Shown: positions 12,400 to 25,024, numbered from the stretch's first letter. The stretch is DNA of 64,000 nucleotides from Gigaspora margarita (GCA_009809945.1 WTPW01000318.1:131578-195577), one strand, 5' to 3'. Numbers and translations: made by a program. Notes: generated from the letters alone by a model not told the origin.

Positions 12400-14727
12400 A
12401 TGTCAACTAACGACTCTTTTAGTTCAAATCTACTCGAATCTACTTCCGCAAAACATAAGGCAGATAAAGCTAAAGGGGGTAGACCAAGAATGCCGATTTG
12501 GGATGACTATATTGAAGGTAAAGATGATGGGCACGGGCATTTTAGAGCAAGTTGCCGTTATTGTGACAAGGGAAAATGGCAATGCAGAAAACCTTCTACT
12601 ATAGAAGCACATTTAGCACTTTATTGAAAGGGCCGGTACCAGATGACATTAGGAGAAGATGGCTAATTGAAGTTGCGAAAAGAGGTAAAAAAGTGAATAA
12701 TGATAAGGATGATGAAATTCTTATCAAAAAAAAATCAAAACAAATCGATCAATTATGTTGCACTACCAATCTATTAATAACTTATCCTCCCAACAATCTG
12801 CGAAAATTACAAAGGCATTACTTAAAGCTTTTGTATGTTGTGGAATTCCCTTTGCAATTATCGATAATCTGTACTTTCAGGATTTTCTGAAACTTTTACA
12901 ACCTGGTTATACGCCACCGCATAAAGATGCACTTTCAGGTTCATTACTTGATGGAGAAATTGCGCGAGTTATTGTTAAAATGGAAGCTGAATTACAAAAA
13001 ACTGATAATTTAACTCTGTGTAAATTATATTAATTCAATTTTTTTTTTAAAAAAATTTTATATTAATTTAATTTAATTAATAATAAATACCTATTAATTA
13101 ATTTGTAGCACTCGATGGTTGGACTTCACCAAGAGGCGATTCGCTTTATATTTTCATTATCACAACTCCAAACCGTCATGAATATCTTTATGCTTTAGCC
13201 AATTATTCAGGAGAACATCAAACAGGAAATTTTATTGCGAATAAAATTTCGGATATTATTGAAAATATCGGTCCCCATCAGTTTGCTGCCATTATTACGG
13301 ATAATGGATTTAACGTACGCATTGCACGAGAAATTATCTATTATGATTATTCCCATATCTTAAATATTCGCTGTATTGCTCATGCGCTGAATCTTTTAGC
13401 GGCCAATCTCATTAAAGCTATATCAATTAAAAAAATCTTAAAACAAGCCAATATATTAATTGCATTTTTTCAAAAATCGCACTTAGCTAGTAGACTTCTA
13501 CATGATACAATCTCATTAATGAATATTAAAGGTGGAACATTAGAGACTTATAGTGAAACACGTTGGGTATCCATTTATGATACAACAAATTCTATCATAC
13601 GTGTTAAGCCTGCAATTGATAAGGTTTATAAATTAATAAGTGAATCATGTAAAATTCCAATTATTAAAATTAAAAAATTTTTTTTTTTGATTTAGATTCT
13701 TGAAGAGAAACCAAATATATTCACTAATCAAGAAGTATTTCAAATCGTATGTGATGAAGATGATACTTTTTATACATCGTGCAAAAGAATTTCCTTAATT
13801 TTTGAACCGATTAAGTGAGTGATCAATTTGCTTGAAAGTTGTACAGCAAATTTGGCTAATTGTTTCATTGGGATAGTACAAATAGCTGTTGCTCTTAAGA
13901 GAATACCCGCTAGTAACAACTTTCGTACTTTGGCTATTGCGGCATTCAATTTTCGCTATTAGCAATTTGATATTTCTCCATATTTTCTAACTTATTATCT
14001 CCATCCAAATTATCGAAATAAGGGTCTAAAAAATGGAAAATTTATGGAGATTAGTGAAATAGCAGTTAATTACTATAAGGAAGCGTATCATAATGACAAA
14101 GAATGTCATAGGTTAATGAGCCAGTTAATCAAGTATAAAGCAAGAGCGAAACCCTGGAATCTTGAATATTCTTCTTATTTAACACCTTCCCTCTGGTGGG
14201 AAGCTGTTGAAGTTGAAAATTCGGATTTGCAAGAACTAGCTAAGACTATGTTTGCTATCGTCCCTTCACAAGCCAACTGCGAGCAAAGCTTTTCTATTTT
14301 GAAATGGTTTACTGAAGGATGTCGTACATGGCTTCAAGTTCCACAGTTGGAAAGCATGGTACAACTCCACTCCTTCTATATTTCAAACGTTGAAAAAGAA
14401 TTAAAACTTTATGATTTTGTGGAAATGGAATCACGTAATAGTACATTAAATAAAATGATCTTCACAGAAATAGATAATCTTGATTTAAATAACTGTGAAA
14501 AGGAAGAAGAAAATGAAATGAGTACGGTAGATCTTACTACAAATGATATTACAACGGCTCTTCAAGATTTAGTGGACCTATCGGATCCAATATTTGGAGC
14601 GGATAATAATCAAATGGAATCTATTTTAACTGAAAAAGAAACAGAAGAAACAAGTATGGAATTTGATAGTAGGTCATTAGTTCGAGATATGTTGAGCGAT
14701 AGTGATTTATATGATTTATATGAATAA
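12400..14727 (+). pseudogene. hAT transposase (BED finger), mutated
   Basis: The ATG at 12400 starts a BED-type zinc finger (C-x2-C in ASCRYC, then H in IEAHLALY). A 1-nt loss near 12626 shifts the frame to KGPVPDDIRRRW; a second shift near 12745-12775 leads into a frame running to 13019. An 89-nt intron (13020-13108, phase 1) joins to LDGWTSPRGDSLYIF, the conserved strand with the first catalytic Asp region, followed by ITDNG and CIAHALNLL. The last exon stays in one frame to 14727 apart from stops TAG 13693, TGA 13816 and TAG 13960. The 13693 TAG follows a T-run and could mark a cryptic acceptor. The C-terminus carries the hAT dimerisation motif (LWWEAVE, IVPSQANCEQSFS) and an acidic tail. 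The 13816 and 13960 stops look like TGG and CAG changed by single transitions. Inactive as it stands. Confidence 0.88.
13020..13108 (+). other. Intron in the hAT transposase
   Basis: GTAAAT donor at 13020 and TTTGTAG acceptor ending at 13108. Removing it joins codon pieces T and CA, giving LTLS-LDGWTS in frame, which fits the family consensus. Confidence 0.8.
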
Positions 14728-15151
14728 TTATTACATATATCTTCGAATTGTAAATAAGTCATTTGTCAAAATTTAAATAAAAGGCTATCCTTTTAAAATA
14801 AGTATTAGCGTAAAAATTAGTTTTGTGTGACTATTGCCCCTTTGCTCACATTGTAATACAGCATAAAAAAAAGCATCACATGCTAAATTTTAATTGGTTG
14901 AAATAAGTCCCAAACTCGGTTTTTACATGTAGAAATTTGGGATTTATAGCCGTAATATAGGATACATGTCAAAAGTATTTGACATTATGGTAAATTAGGG
15001 GTACTTGCCAAAACCTAGTAAATACTATTTGGGATTCTACGCAATCCCAAACTAGTGAGTTTGGGGCGCAACCCTAACTATAGCAAGAAAAAAAAAATAA
15101 TTATTATTGCTCGATCAGCTACTTTATTGGAATAGGTTCGCTATCCAAACA

Positions 15152-16262
15152 TAGTGTTGGGATCTGGATGTCAATTCAGATATCCATATGTAGGAGTAAT
15201 AATATTGTAATTCTTGATAATCTATAATTCTTATTAATTTATTATAGCACCATAGTAATTATTATATTTTACAACTATTATCATAATCCTAGCACTTGAT
15301 AAAAATTGGCAGAATTATTTTTCGGCTGGTTAAGTCTGCGATTTCAAAATACTTAAGATCAGGTGATTAATATAAATATTAAATTTCTAGTATTTACATT
15401 TTCTGTATAATTCATTAAATGCTAGTTAAAATTAGTATAAACTTGATCATTGCCTTTTTGTAAAATCTTTATAACATGTTAACGTGTTAGCATGTATGCA
15501 TGTTAAATGATAAGAATTGTGAATTCTAGATAGCATGTCAACATAACATAACAGTATCATTGTTAATAGTAGTTGTATGTTAGATAGCACGTTAATGTGC
15601 TAGGTAACACATTAACGTGTCATAAATGTATATAAATGAATAAATTTGACTTCAATAACAAGAGATACATGTAGAGAAGTTCCCTTCGATTTTACTTGAG
15701 GAAAATAAAGGAATTAAGCTAGTATAGAACTAAAGAAACCTTTATTTGAGTAAATCAGAAACCTATCTCCTAGTAACTATTAAAGTTAAATTGTTTAAAC
15801 GTATACACTCTCCTTCCTTAATAGTTACAATAGAAACCATGATAGATTTTTCCATGATATGCACCACATTTTTAGGTTATGGCATCTCATTTGAAGTCTT
15901 TGATAGTTTATGCTCTTGTGCTAAAAGAATAATCTGATCAGATCTATTTTCTTATACACTATTATTAATTTTTTCTAGCTAATCTAAAGTGGATTGCATG
16001 TGCAGGTTCAAAAGTTATTTGTGACTTTCCAATAATATACGAACCTTCAATACAATTGCAATATATGATTTTACTTTTTTTATTACTAATAATTTAAATT
16101 TCCAATATTTAAACTATATATATTCAATCTATTTCTAATATTCAACATCTCAAATATAACCAAAAAAAATATAGTTATAATCATCTGGATAGCTATCCGG
16201 ATTATTATCTGGATTTTTTTGTTATTTAGATATCCAGATCATTCGCAAATATCCCAACACTA
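15152..16262. mobile_element. TIR element with TAGTGTTGGGAT ends
   Basis: The ends TAGTGTTGGGAT (15152) and ATCCCAACACTA (to 16262) are perfect inverses, and inner words around GATATCCAGAT repeat near both ends. An apparent empty site lies at 330-430. I could not find a matching 8-bp duplication, so class is uncertain (hAT-like by terminal sequence). The interior has no coding frame; at 15470-15640 it is rich in inverted AACGTGTTAGCATGT-type words, and a TATA-like stretch follows at about 15628. Confidence 0.55.
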
Positions 16263-16842
16263 GCTCTAGCTTACTCAAACTTCAATATCTATAACAGAGC
16301 CTCTAGTCTAGGACTAATTATTTGAACCTGTACCAATCATTTTTCACTTGTCAAATAACATTTGGTAGCACAGTCACTACAATCATCATATACTAGTTAT
16401 TATAAAAATTTTCCTATATAAAAAAAAAACCTTCGGGTGGCTGTGTCTAAAATTTTTTTGAGATTTAATTTTTATTGTACTGTAATAAATATTTAAAGTA
16501 CTTTAAAACTAATATAAATAATAGTATAATAATAATAATCTATATCATGCATATTGTTTACTTGTTTACTTTTTTGGACCAATTAAAACAAATGTTCATC
16601 ATGCTTATCTTATTTAGTTAGTAATCAATATATATATAGAATCCAGACATCTCTAATATAGATTATATTTTTTTTAGCAAATTAATTCAAATTTGGTTAA
16701 AGGTCCAAATTTAAATTTTAGCAAATTAAAGTCAATTCAGATAATAGTCACATTTTTAGTTTTGGCAAAATAGTTGGATTTTTGTATCGCTATAATTTAT
16801 TTTTTATCAAATTATTCCTTTTTTGAAGAGGATAAATAAAAA
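16263..16842. other. Intergenic, no gene seen
   Basis: AT-rich sequence continuing the region that resembles 400-500. No coding frame or repeat structure recognised. Confidence 0.4.
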
Positions 16843-18960
16843 AGCTAACAATACTATTTATATAAAATTTTTTAAGACAATCAACTTTGAGTTACTAACA
16901 AAAGTTGTAAAATAATTCAAAAAAATATTAGTTTTATAAGACAATTTTTGATATTTTATTATTAAAATTTGCCTTTATGATCAAAATACAATTCAAAATA
17001 TATGTGAAAAAGTAATTTACAAAAAAATATTGATGTTTTTAAATGAAAAAAGCTATTCTGAAATAAAAATTTAACCAAATAACTTGAAATTTCAAAAAGT
17101 AAAATTTTATTTGGTTATTTATTATTTTAAATAGTGCACAATAACTTGTTTTATTTAAACTTATAAAAATCAGATGGTACTATAATTTTTTTATCTTCAT
17201 CAAAATTGAAAATTTTAGAAAATCTTGAATCTGAAATAAATTAAAAATCTAAGTATCTTAATCAATATTAATCCATTTTTGATAAAATTTTAACTAAGAA
17301 TAGCTAAATATTATATCTTTTAACTTACTTAGTAGCTTTTTAAGGTTTTATTTTGAGAAAGTTCTTTCAGAAGCATTTGAAATTTAGAGAAAAACTTGTG
17401 AAAATGTAGATATTTGAATTAACAAAAACATTAATATCTTTATGAGATTCAATATTTTTTCATTAAATTTAAGATTCTACAAGTTGAAGATATGCTTTTC
17501 AAGTTTTGTTATAAATTTTTTTTTAGTTAGCTTTTTAAAATTTTTGAAAATAATTGCTAAAAAACTTTAATAAAAATTTTTTTATAATCAAAACATTTTC
17601 AAAAAAATATATATGTTTTCTAATGAAAAAATGCCAACAATATAATTTACACAACATATAATACCTATCGCTTTTTGTATAGTATTATATAATTTTTACT
17701 TTTAGCCTCTTATAAGTGAATTTCTTTTGTTATAGACTGTCTCTTTTACCTTTTTCTTCTTCTTTCTTTTTTTTCTTTTTTGATTGTATTTGGTTTTTCG
17801 TTTAGGTAGTAGTAGTTTTTTTCCATTTCGTTTACCTTTTCTTTTTTTTTCTTTTTCGATAAGTTTTTTTTTTTCTAGTAGAATTCTTCTACCCAGAAAG
17901 CTAGGAGAAGAAGGTTTAAAAGTAGGCGGTCTGACAAAGTTTCTGGCTTAAGTCAGTATAGCAGATCACATTTGTTCTTGTTTATCAAGAAGGAATGATG
18001 TCAGACTTATCAGTAGTTTAGTAGTATACCTTACATTTGTGGTTTGTGTATGTATTTGATGAAATAAAAGTACTGGCGAGACTGCCAAAATATAAAAAAA
18101 AATATATATATAATTTACACAAAATTTTATTAAGGTAATAAACTTTGAGTTATTAACAAAATTTATAGAATAAACCAAAAAACGTGAGTTTTATAAAACG
18201 ACTTTAAGTATTTTATTAATAAAAATTTTTGTTATAGCTAAAATACAATTCAAAATAGATGTAAAAAGTGATTTTTAAAGAAATATATATATTTTCTAAT
18301 AAAAAAAGCTGAAAATGCAATTTATGCAAAATTTTATTAAACAATCAACTTTGAATTACTAACTAAAGTTGTAGAGTAAGTCAAAAAATATTAGTTTCAT
18401 AAAATGACTTTTGATATTTTATTATTAAAATTTGTCTCTACAATTAAAATACATTTCAAAACGTATAAAAAAAGTAATCTACAAAGAAATATTAATGTTT
18501 TCAAATAAAAAAAAGCCATTCTGAAATAAAAATTAAACAAAATAACTTGAAATTTTAAAAAATAAAATTTTATTCAGTTATTTATTACTTTTAATAGTGT
18601 GCAGTAACTTGTTTAATGATAATCAGAATAGGGTACTATAATTTTTCCATCTTTATCAAAATTGAAAATTTAAGAAAATCTTGAATTTAAAAATAAAATT
18701 AAAAATCTAAATATCTTTACTAATATTAATCCATTTTTGATAAAATTTTAATTGAGAATAGCTGAATACTATATATTTAACTTACTTAGTAGCATTTGGA
18801 GATTTCATTTTGAGAAAGACCTTCCATAAGATTTGAAGTTTAGAGAAAACTTGTGAAAATGTAGATATTTAAATTAACAAAAACATTAATATCTTCACGA
18901 GTTTTTAATATATTTTTATGAAATTTGAGATTCTACAAGTTAAAGATATATGCTTCAAGT
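16843..18960. repeat. Diverged direct repeats of about 650 bp
   Basis: 16876-17515 and 18328-18960 align along their length (shared phrases near caatcaactttga, aacttgtgaaaatgtagata, gattctacaagtt). A third partial copy occupies about 18108-18300. All are AT-rich and non-coding and have diverged by many substitutions. The middle copy is split by a retroposon at 17655-18107. Confidence 0.7.
17655..18107 (+). mobile_element. Poly(A)-tailed retroposon with 15-bp TSD
   Basis: Flanked by identical 15-bp copies of ATATAATTTACACAA (17640-17654, 18108-18122). It ends in an A-rich tail (about 18088-18102) and interrupts a repeat whose other copies are uninterrupted at this point. This combination is typical of target-primed insertion by a LINE, SINE or 5'-truncated LINE. 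The 5' half is a pyrimidine-rich stretch (17730-17880), followed by GC-richer unique sequence at 17890-18090. No reverse-transcriptase frame is present. Confidence 0.78.
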
Positions 18961-19500
18961 TTAATTAGTAAAAGTTTTTAAGGTAAGGGCATGCTATTTA
19001 TCATATGATATTTTTTACTTAATAGCTATCCTTATTCATATATAATGTGATCACTTTATCTAATTTTGATTTGTTAAAATAATATATAGATGTGATTACT
19101 ATTACTAACCATATATCTATAATAAAAATTATGTAATAAATGGTATGCCCCTAATATAGTAGAAATTTTTACAAATAATCGCCAAATATTATTGTAATAA
19201 GTTTAGTAAAAATTGATATATATTATATTTTAATTAAAATTTAAAACATTATATGTTAATTTTAAATTCAAAAAAATTGTAAAGTAATGTGCAATATTTA
19301 TAAAACAAAAATATTTTTAATAAATCTAGATATTATAATTTAGTTTTTAGCAAATTACTATAGAATTTATATATAATAATTTAACTTTTAGCAAATTTAT
19401 ATGATTTTAGGGGTAGCAAAAACTTCTAAATTTATGCAGATCAGTTATAACCTATATGAGAGATGTCTGAGGTCTATATATATATATAATTTGTCAATAA

Positions 19501-20036
19501 GGGGGCATCCATAAATAACGTTATGCTTGAAGGGGGGGTCCCCCAAAATATAATGATTTTCCAATATGTAGGGGGGGCCCCCCCAACATAATGCAATTTT
19601 TTTATAAAAATTTGTCTAAAACTTGACTCAGTGGTCCAAATTGGATGATTTTGGTACCATTCGAACCGTTTCGAGGAGAGGAATCGAATGGTACCAATTT
19701 CATTTGATTTGGATCACTGGATCACGTTTTATTAACGAAATACTATTGGTTATTATGTTTTCTTATAAAATTACTATAAAATCAATAGTATTTCGTTAAT
19801 AAAACGTGATCCAGTAATCCAAATGAAATGATTTTGGTACCATTGGATTTGTCTCATAGAGACGAATCGAATGGTACCAAAATCATCCAGTTTGGATCAC
19901 TGGGTCATTATATATTCAAGTTTTTGTAAAATTTTATATATAAACATATGGATTTTTAAAAATTTTTTTATATAGTAGGGGGGGGGGGTCAAGAGCTACT
20001 ATGTAGGGGTACATAACGTTATTTATGGATGCCCCC
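19501..20036. mobile_element. Harbinger-like MITE (536 bp)
   Basis: Perfect terminal inverted repeats GGGGGCATCCATAAATAACG.. of about 25 bp with the TAA duplication at 19498-19500 and 20037-20039. G-runs and C-runs sit just inside both ends. The centre is a nested palindrome (19620-19915) built from the GGTACCATTCGA hairpin family. Non-coding. Confidence 0.8.
19620..19915. repeat. Nested palindrome with GGTACCATTCGA hairpins
   Basis: Two hairpins (GGTACCATTCGAACC.. and GGTACCATTGGATTTG.. with their inverses) lie on either side of a larger palindrome centred near 19765. The outer words are TGGTCCAAATTGGATGAT and inverse. Similar hairpins occur at 31072-31167, 31252-31364 and 49397-49463. Confidence 0.7.
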
Positions 20037-20041
20037 TAAAG

Positions 20042-20170
20042 GCTATAGAAATTATAGTTAACTATCCAAACTATGCAGATTATCAACTATTCAAACTACA
20101 CAAACTATGTAATTTGAATAAATGAGTGGCAATTCACATAGTTTGCATAGTTAACTATAATCTGTATAGC
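20042..20170. repeat. Inverted repeat
   Basis: GCTATAGAAATTATAGTTAA at the left pairs with its inverse ending at 20170, followed by a CATAGTTTG word in inverse orientation. It directly abuts the Harbinger-like MITE and may be an older MITE. Confidence 0.5.
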
Positions 20171-20876
20171 TTTAATAGTTAACTATTTTCTAATTAAATT
20201 TGAATAGTTTATATTGCTATCTAATTTATATGATCTAGATCACATTATTACACCAAGATCGATTTAAATAGTAGTTTTTGCATATTTTTGCTCTTTTCTT
20301 CTTTTATTTGAATTCTTTGTTGAGCTAATCAAGAATAGTCAAAATTTGTACTCTTCAATTACCTATTTCATCTTTAGGAGTTTGTATTATCTGCACAAAT
20401 AAGTAAATTCTATTTATCCTAGCAGACTATAAGATTATCAGCACAAAATAATAAATAGATATTAATAATTTCATAATCATATATTTGTAGTTTAAGAATG
20501 TATTATATACAAGAATTATTCTGGTCATTTATCTTTAAAATTGGCAAATTCAGATTTGATTCTGATAATAATGCATATAATGCAATTTCAATTTGGAAGA
20601 TCAATAATGTTGCTAAAAAACAATAATAATACAATAAAATACTAGTATAGTTAATGAGCTTCAAACTAACTTTCCTCACTATCACACTCATGCAATAAAA
20701 ACATACTATTTGTAAACATATGATCTACTTTTACCAACAGTTAAACCTGCAATGCTCTGTACAATTTAGAGAAGTAACAAAAATTAAATGATTTTTTAAA
20801 GGAAAAGGGTGGTAAAAAATATTGAAATTATATATAAGAACCTGACCAAATCTATATTAAGAAGAGAAGAGAGAGA
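20171..20876. other. Intergenic, no gene seen
   Basis: AT-rich; nothing recognisable apart from chance short frames. Confidence 0.4.
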
Positions 20877-21502
20877 GGTAGACCAGGACCCCGAAATATC
20901 TATTATATAAGGAGTATCGGTGTAGATAAACACTATAAGATAAACGATATAAAATAAACAAATGAGATAAACAATATAAGATAAAAATTAAATTTGATTG
21001 GTACAAATTTTCAACTCAGATCACCTGATCATCGTACTTCTCATACTGCAGATGGTGTAACTTTGTGCAACAGAAATTCTAGCCCCGTACTATAAAGATC
21101 GACAAAATTGTTAATATGTTAATAGCAATTCTGTATATTCTAAACTCTCAATACTAATACACCATGCTATCATTTATTGAAGGTTTGATAGTGCTATATA
21201 TCAGTAATAGAGTAGCTCAAGTTAAGTTAAAATAATTTTTTTTATGTAATTATATTTAACCTTTCAAAGTATAAGATCAGTTGTTAGTGAACATGTAAAA
21301 AAAAACTTCTCTTGAAATTTTATTATTTAAGATTTATTCAAACCAAGTAATCTGCTAAATTCAACTTTTATTAATATATCCAAGTTCTTTACAGGCTTTC
21401 AATTTTCACGTTGCAATTTTGTGATCAAGTTTTTGAACATTATAAGTATAACGATAAAAAAAATTGTGATTTTGTATTAAGTCATAAATAACTGATTTAC
21501 AT

Positions 21503-23742
21503 CATCAGCAAAAAAAAATATGCGTAAACCTCCGCAAGTTTTTACGCAGGTGTAAACTTACGAAAACTTACGATTAGTACGGAGGATTATGTAGGGGTAA
21601 TAATTATGCAAGTTTACGCTATAGTAACTACGGAGTATTACGCAGGTGTAATAATTACAAACATTTACGGCATAGTAAATTTGAAATTGATATACATCAA
21701 TTACTAACCGGTTAGATATATATCGCCTGAACATTTTACAGGTTTTCGCAAGATTTCGCAAGTTTTCGCAAGTTTTCGCAATTTATTATAAAATTTTTTT
21801 TTTATTATAAATTATTTTAAATAACAATAAATATACAATATTCGCAAGTTTTCGCAATTTAATATAAAATTTTATTTTATTTATTATATATTATATTTTA
21901 AATATTACATATTTTATTATATATTATTATAAAAAAAAATGACAAAAAAAATAGAATGAAACCAAAAAAAAAATAACGAAAAAAAAATGAAAACAAAAAA
22001 AACAAACTATTATATTCGCTTATATTCACTTATATTCACTCATATTCGCTATTTCTTGCAAAGTGCTGGAGAAGTTAGAATTTGTGTTCTTGTAAAGTGC
22101 CGGAATAGTTACGTCGTTTTCTTGCAAAGTTCTGAAGTAAAAAAAAAGAAAACAAACAAAAAACAAAAAACGAAACCAAAAATTAACGAAAAAAATGAAA
22201 TGAAAAAAAATAAACTATTATATTTGCTTATATTCACCCATATTCGCCCATATTCGCTTATATTCGTACATATTCACTACTTCTTGCAAAGTGCCAGAGA
22301 AGTTGGAATTGGTGTTCTTGTAAAGTGCTGGAATAGTTACGTCATTTTCTTGCAAAGTTCTGAAAGAAGTAAGGAATAAATAAAATAAAATTAAATTAAA
22401 AAAAATAAGTAAAAAAAAAAAGAACAAAAAACAAAAAACGAAACCGAAAAAAATAACGAAAAAAAATGAAAATGAAAAAAATAAACTATTACATTTGCTT
22501 ATATTCGCTCATCTTTGCTTATATTCGCACATATTCGCTTATAGTCGCTTATATTCGCTACTTTCTAAAAAAAATAGTAAAGAAGTAAAAAAAAACTATT
22601 TCTCAGAAGTGTTAGTGTTATACCACCCTGTACAAATGCAAGAGAAATGAGAAAAATCACCCAATACGACCAACGAGCGCAAGAGAATGAGCAAGACCAC
22701 CCTGTACAAATGCAAGAAAACGAGCAAGACCACCCATACGAACGCAAGAGAAGAAAAACAAATAGACCACCCACAACAATACCATCTACAAGAATACTGA
22801 GAGAGGTAAAGCTATTCCACAAGAACAACAACGACACCAGCTAGCGACAATACCAACGACAATACCAACAACGATACCAATAACGACACCAACTACAATA
22901 CACCAACTAGAACAACAACAATGTGTTGCCTTGCGCAAGGTGTCAGAAAGTTGCTAGATTTCTTGCAAAGTGTCAAAAAGTGTTTTTGTAGAAATAAAAT
23001 AAAAAAAAATTAATAAAGAAAAAAAATACAAAAAAAATAAAAAAACAAATGAAACAAAACGATACTAAACGAAAGGAAACAAAAGGAAACAAAAGGAAAC
23101 GAAACAAAAAAAAAAATTGATAGAAGATCTAAATTATAAATAAAAAAAATAAACAGATCTAATCTGATCTTGTACTATGATCATCGAAACATTTCGAAAC
23201 ATTTTGAAAATATTAGTCAAACGCGTCCTTGGTATGACCCAGGCTACAGATCTACTGATCCAGCTTGGTTTCTCAGTCCTAAAATATTTCGAAACATTTC
23301 AAAAATATAGTCCAATGTGCGCTTGGTATAATTAGGTTACAAACCAGTTCGAACCATTTCGAAACTACTAATGAATACAATAAAACAATTATGCGTTATA
23401 TATCGCATATAATCAATACAAAAATTGGAAAAGGGAAAATGACTGTATTCTTATAGTTCATCAGAAAAATTGTAAATTTACGTAAAATTTTTATGTAAAT
23501 TTATGATTTTCTTACATACCATAAGAAAATTGTAAAGTTACATAAAATTTTTATATAAATTTACAATTTTTTTACACACTATAAGAAAATCGTAAATTTA
23601 TGTAAAAATTTTATGTAAATTTACAATTTTCTTACGTACTGTAAGACTTATATAGTTTTACACTAAATCCTACGTAAGTTTACGATTTTTTTACATACCG
23701 TAAAAACTTGCGCAAGATTACGCATATATAAATTTGCTGATG
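21503..23742. mobile_element. Element B: non-coding TIR element
   Basis: Ends CATCAGCAAA..TATGCGTAA and inverse (GCTGATG at 23736-23742), flanked by AT on both sides. The interior matches elements A and C: a TTTTCGCAAGTTTTCGCAA stretch near 21740, cassettes with TTGCAAAGTGC at 22050-22370, A-rich tracts, and the CAGATCTACTGATCCAGC block at about 23247-23265. Its subterminal arrays are built on TTACG-type words (left 21520-21680 with GTTTACG/TTACGCAG; right 23460-23720 with ATTTACG, GTAAATTTACAATTTTCTTAC). Element A has a different word in the same position. Confidence 0.75.
22640..22920. repeat. Short degenerate tandem repeats in element B
   Basis: Two near-copies of GAGCAAGACCACCC followed by ACGACAATACCAAC/ACGATACCAATA repeats. 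The plus frame at 22647-22844 is rich in Gln/Glu/Asp/His-Pro, and the opposite strand is also open, which points to repeat composition rather than a gene. Confidence 0.45.
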
Positions 23743-24683
23743 ATGGTATTAATACCTGATTGAACATCACATAGTTCACATGTCCCACGTGATAGTTCGA
23801 TCGATTTATTCTTTAAGCTTTTTCTTTTTTTTTACAATGGTATTCAAAGTTTTCAACTCTTTCTTTATACAGAATAAAGTTTACAATATATTGCTTTTTC
23901 TACTACAAGAAAGTTAATATAAGCCACAAGCTTCATTTTAATCTGATTTTATCTGCTAATTCACTAAATGTGAACCTTGGTAAATTTATATAAATCATTA
24001 ATACATTTGCTTACTAATTACAATATACTATAATATTTATATAACAAGTTCCATGTGATTTGTTTCTATAAAAAGTACTACCCATTTGATTCTAGAATTA
24101 CTGTAACTCTTAATCTCGAAATAACACTCATAATTGCATTTGAAATAATGGTTCATAGTTAAAATACCGCATAGACAACTACTTTTTTAAACAATATATA
24201 GTATAGCTGCTATTTATCATTAGATTTCGAACATTCTATTAGCATTAAATGTTGCATTTGTTTAAATTTAAATATAAGTAATAAAAAACTTTTTCAAACA
24301 CAATTTAAAATATTTATTTATATTAGTAATCTAATTCCCGTAGCGAAGTCATGGGTTTACAGCTAGTATATAGATAGGTCAGGTTAATTATAAAATTACT
24401 AAAAATGGTAAGATTTGCAAAAAAACCTCAAAAATAAGCAAAAAATTACTAAAAATAGAAAAGATCTGCATAAAAACCCCCAAAAATATACAAACTAATA
24501 CCTGACCTATCTATGTATATTTCGGGGTCCTGGTAGGCCTCTAACAAAAAATAATCAGGTGATTAATGACATGGCCCTTATCATATATTAATAGATGATT
24601 TCTTTGCATCAGAATTTGTCAAGATAGCTAAAATAATAAGCAAATTAGACTAGTTCTTGAATTAGATAATTCTGAAGTAACTA

Positions 24684-25024
24684 TAGTCAAACCTCCATAA
24701 ATGCATTGTGTACAGACAAGCCCACAATGTGTATTTAGGAAGGTATTGCATTTAGGGAGAGCCAATTAAATTGCAGCTTTAAAGATTAGATCATCAAGTT
24801 TGTGTAACTTCTATTAAAACTGTATAACCTATCTTAAATACTAACATTTGATTGGCTACGTGCATTTAGGGAGGTAGCATAATATAGAAAATTATTTGGA
24901 AGAATGTGCATTTACAGAATATAGAACATGCATTTATCACTAATAATTTCTTACAGACAAGACAAAAATATGCATTTAGGAAGATATTGCATTTATAGAG
25001 GTTGCATTTATGAAGGTCTGACTG
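24684..25024. mobile_element. Tc1/mariner-type MITE, copy 1
   Basis: Left end TAGTCAAACCTCCATAAATG and inverted right end CAGTCAGACCTTCATAAATG, with TA flanking (24682-24683, 25025-25026). Internally it repeats GTGCATTTAGGGAGGTA-like words in both orientations. A second copy in the same orientation is at 27880-28221. Confidence 0.75.

Larger units (their letters stand above)
11257..15076 (+). mobile_element. hAT transposon, complete ends, 8-bp TSD
   Basis: The left end TAGGGTTGCGGCCCAAAC matches the inverted right end TAGGGTTGCGCCCCAAAC. The 8-bp duplication ACTATAGC flanks both sides exactly (11249-11256, 15077-15084), as expected for hAT. Subterminal CCCAAAC/GTTTGGG words are scattered at 11300-11400 and 14900-15070; these are plausible transposase-binding sites. 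Inside is a BED-finger hAT transposase gene that is no longer open. Confidence 0.92.
20899..24366 (+). mobile_element. Non-autonomous Helitron
   Basis: Starts TCTATTATATAA right after an A and ends ..TTTACAGCTAG right before a T. A short hairpin (CCCGTAGCG..TCATGGG, 24337-24355) lies just upstream of the CTAG. These are the canonical Helitron features: 5' TC, 3' hairpin and CTRR, insertion between A and T with no duplication. The joined flanks restore the hAT MITE end, which fixes both borders. It carries no Rep or helicase. About two-thirds of it is the nested element B; without B the Helitron is about 1.2 kb. Confidence 0.88.
20885..24531. mobile_element. hAT MITE split by a Helitron
   Basis: The left piece AGGACCCCGAAATA (20885-20898) and the right piece (24367-24531) together make a 179-bp MITE matching the intact 180-bp copy at 28502-28681. 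Target duplications GGTAGACC (20877-20884) and GGTAGGCC (24532-24539) differ by one base. The interruption lies in the left terminal repeat between A and T. Confidence 0.88.

Noticed and set aside
13693..13695. Splice acceptor at the TAG after the T-run in the hAT transposase
   Set aside because: No donor in matching phase was found nearby and the frame continues unchanged across it, so a plain stop is simpler; kept as a caveat.
15470..15720. Solo LTR of a retrotransposon
   Set aside because: A TATA-like stretch and inverted TGTTAACGTG words are present, but no TG..CA borders with a target duplication could be defined.
22050..22370. CRISPR-like regular spacing of the TTGCAAAGTGC cassette
   Set aside because: Cassettes are long, diverged and imperfectly spaced, in a eukaryotic element; no cas genes.
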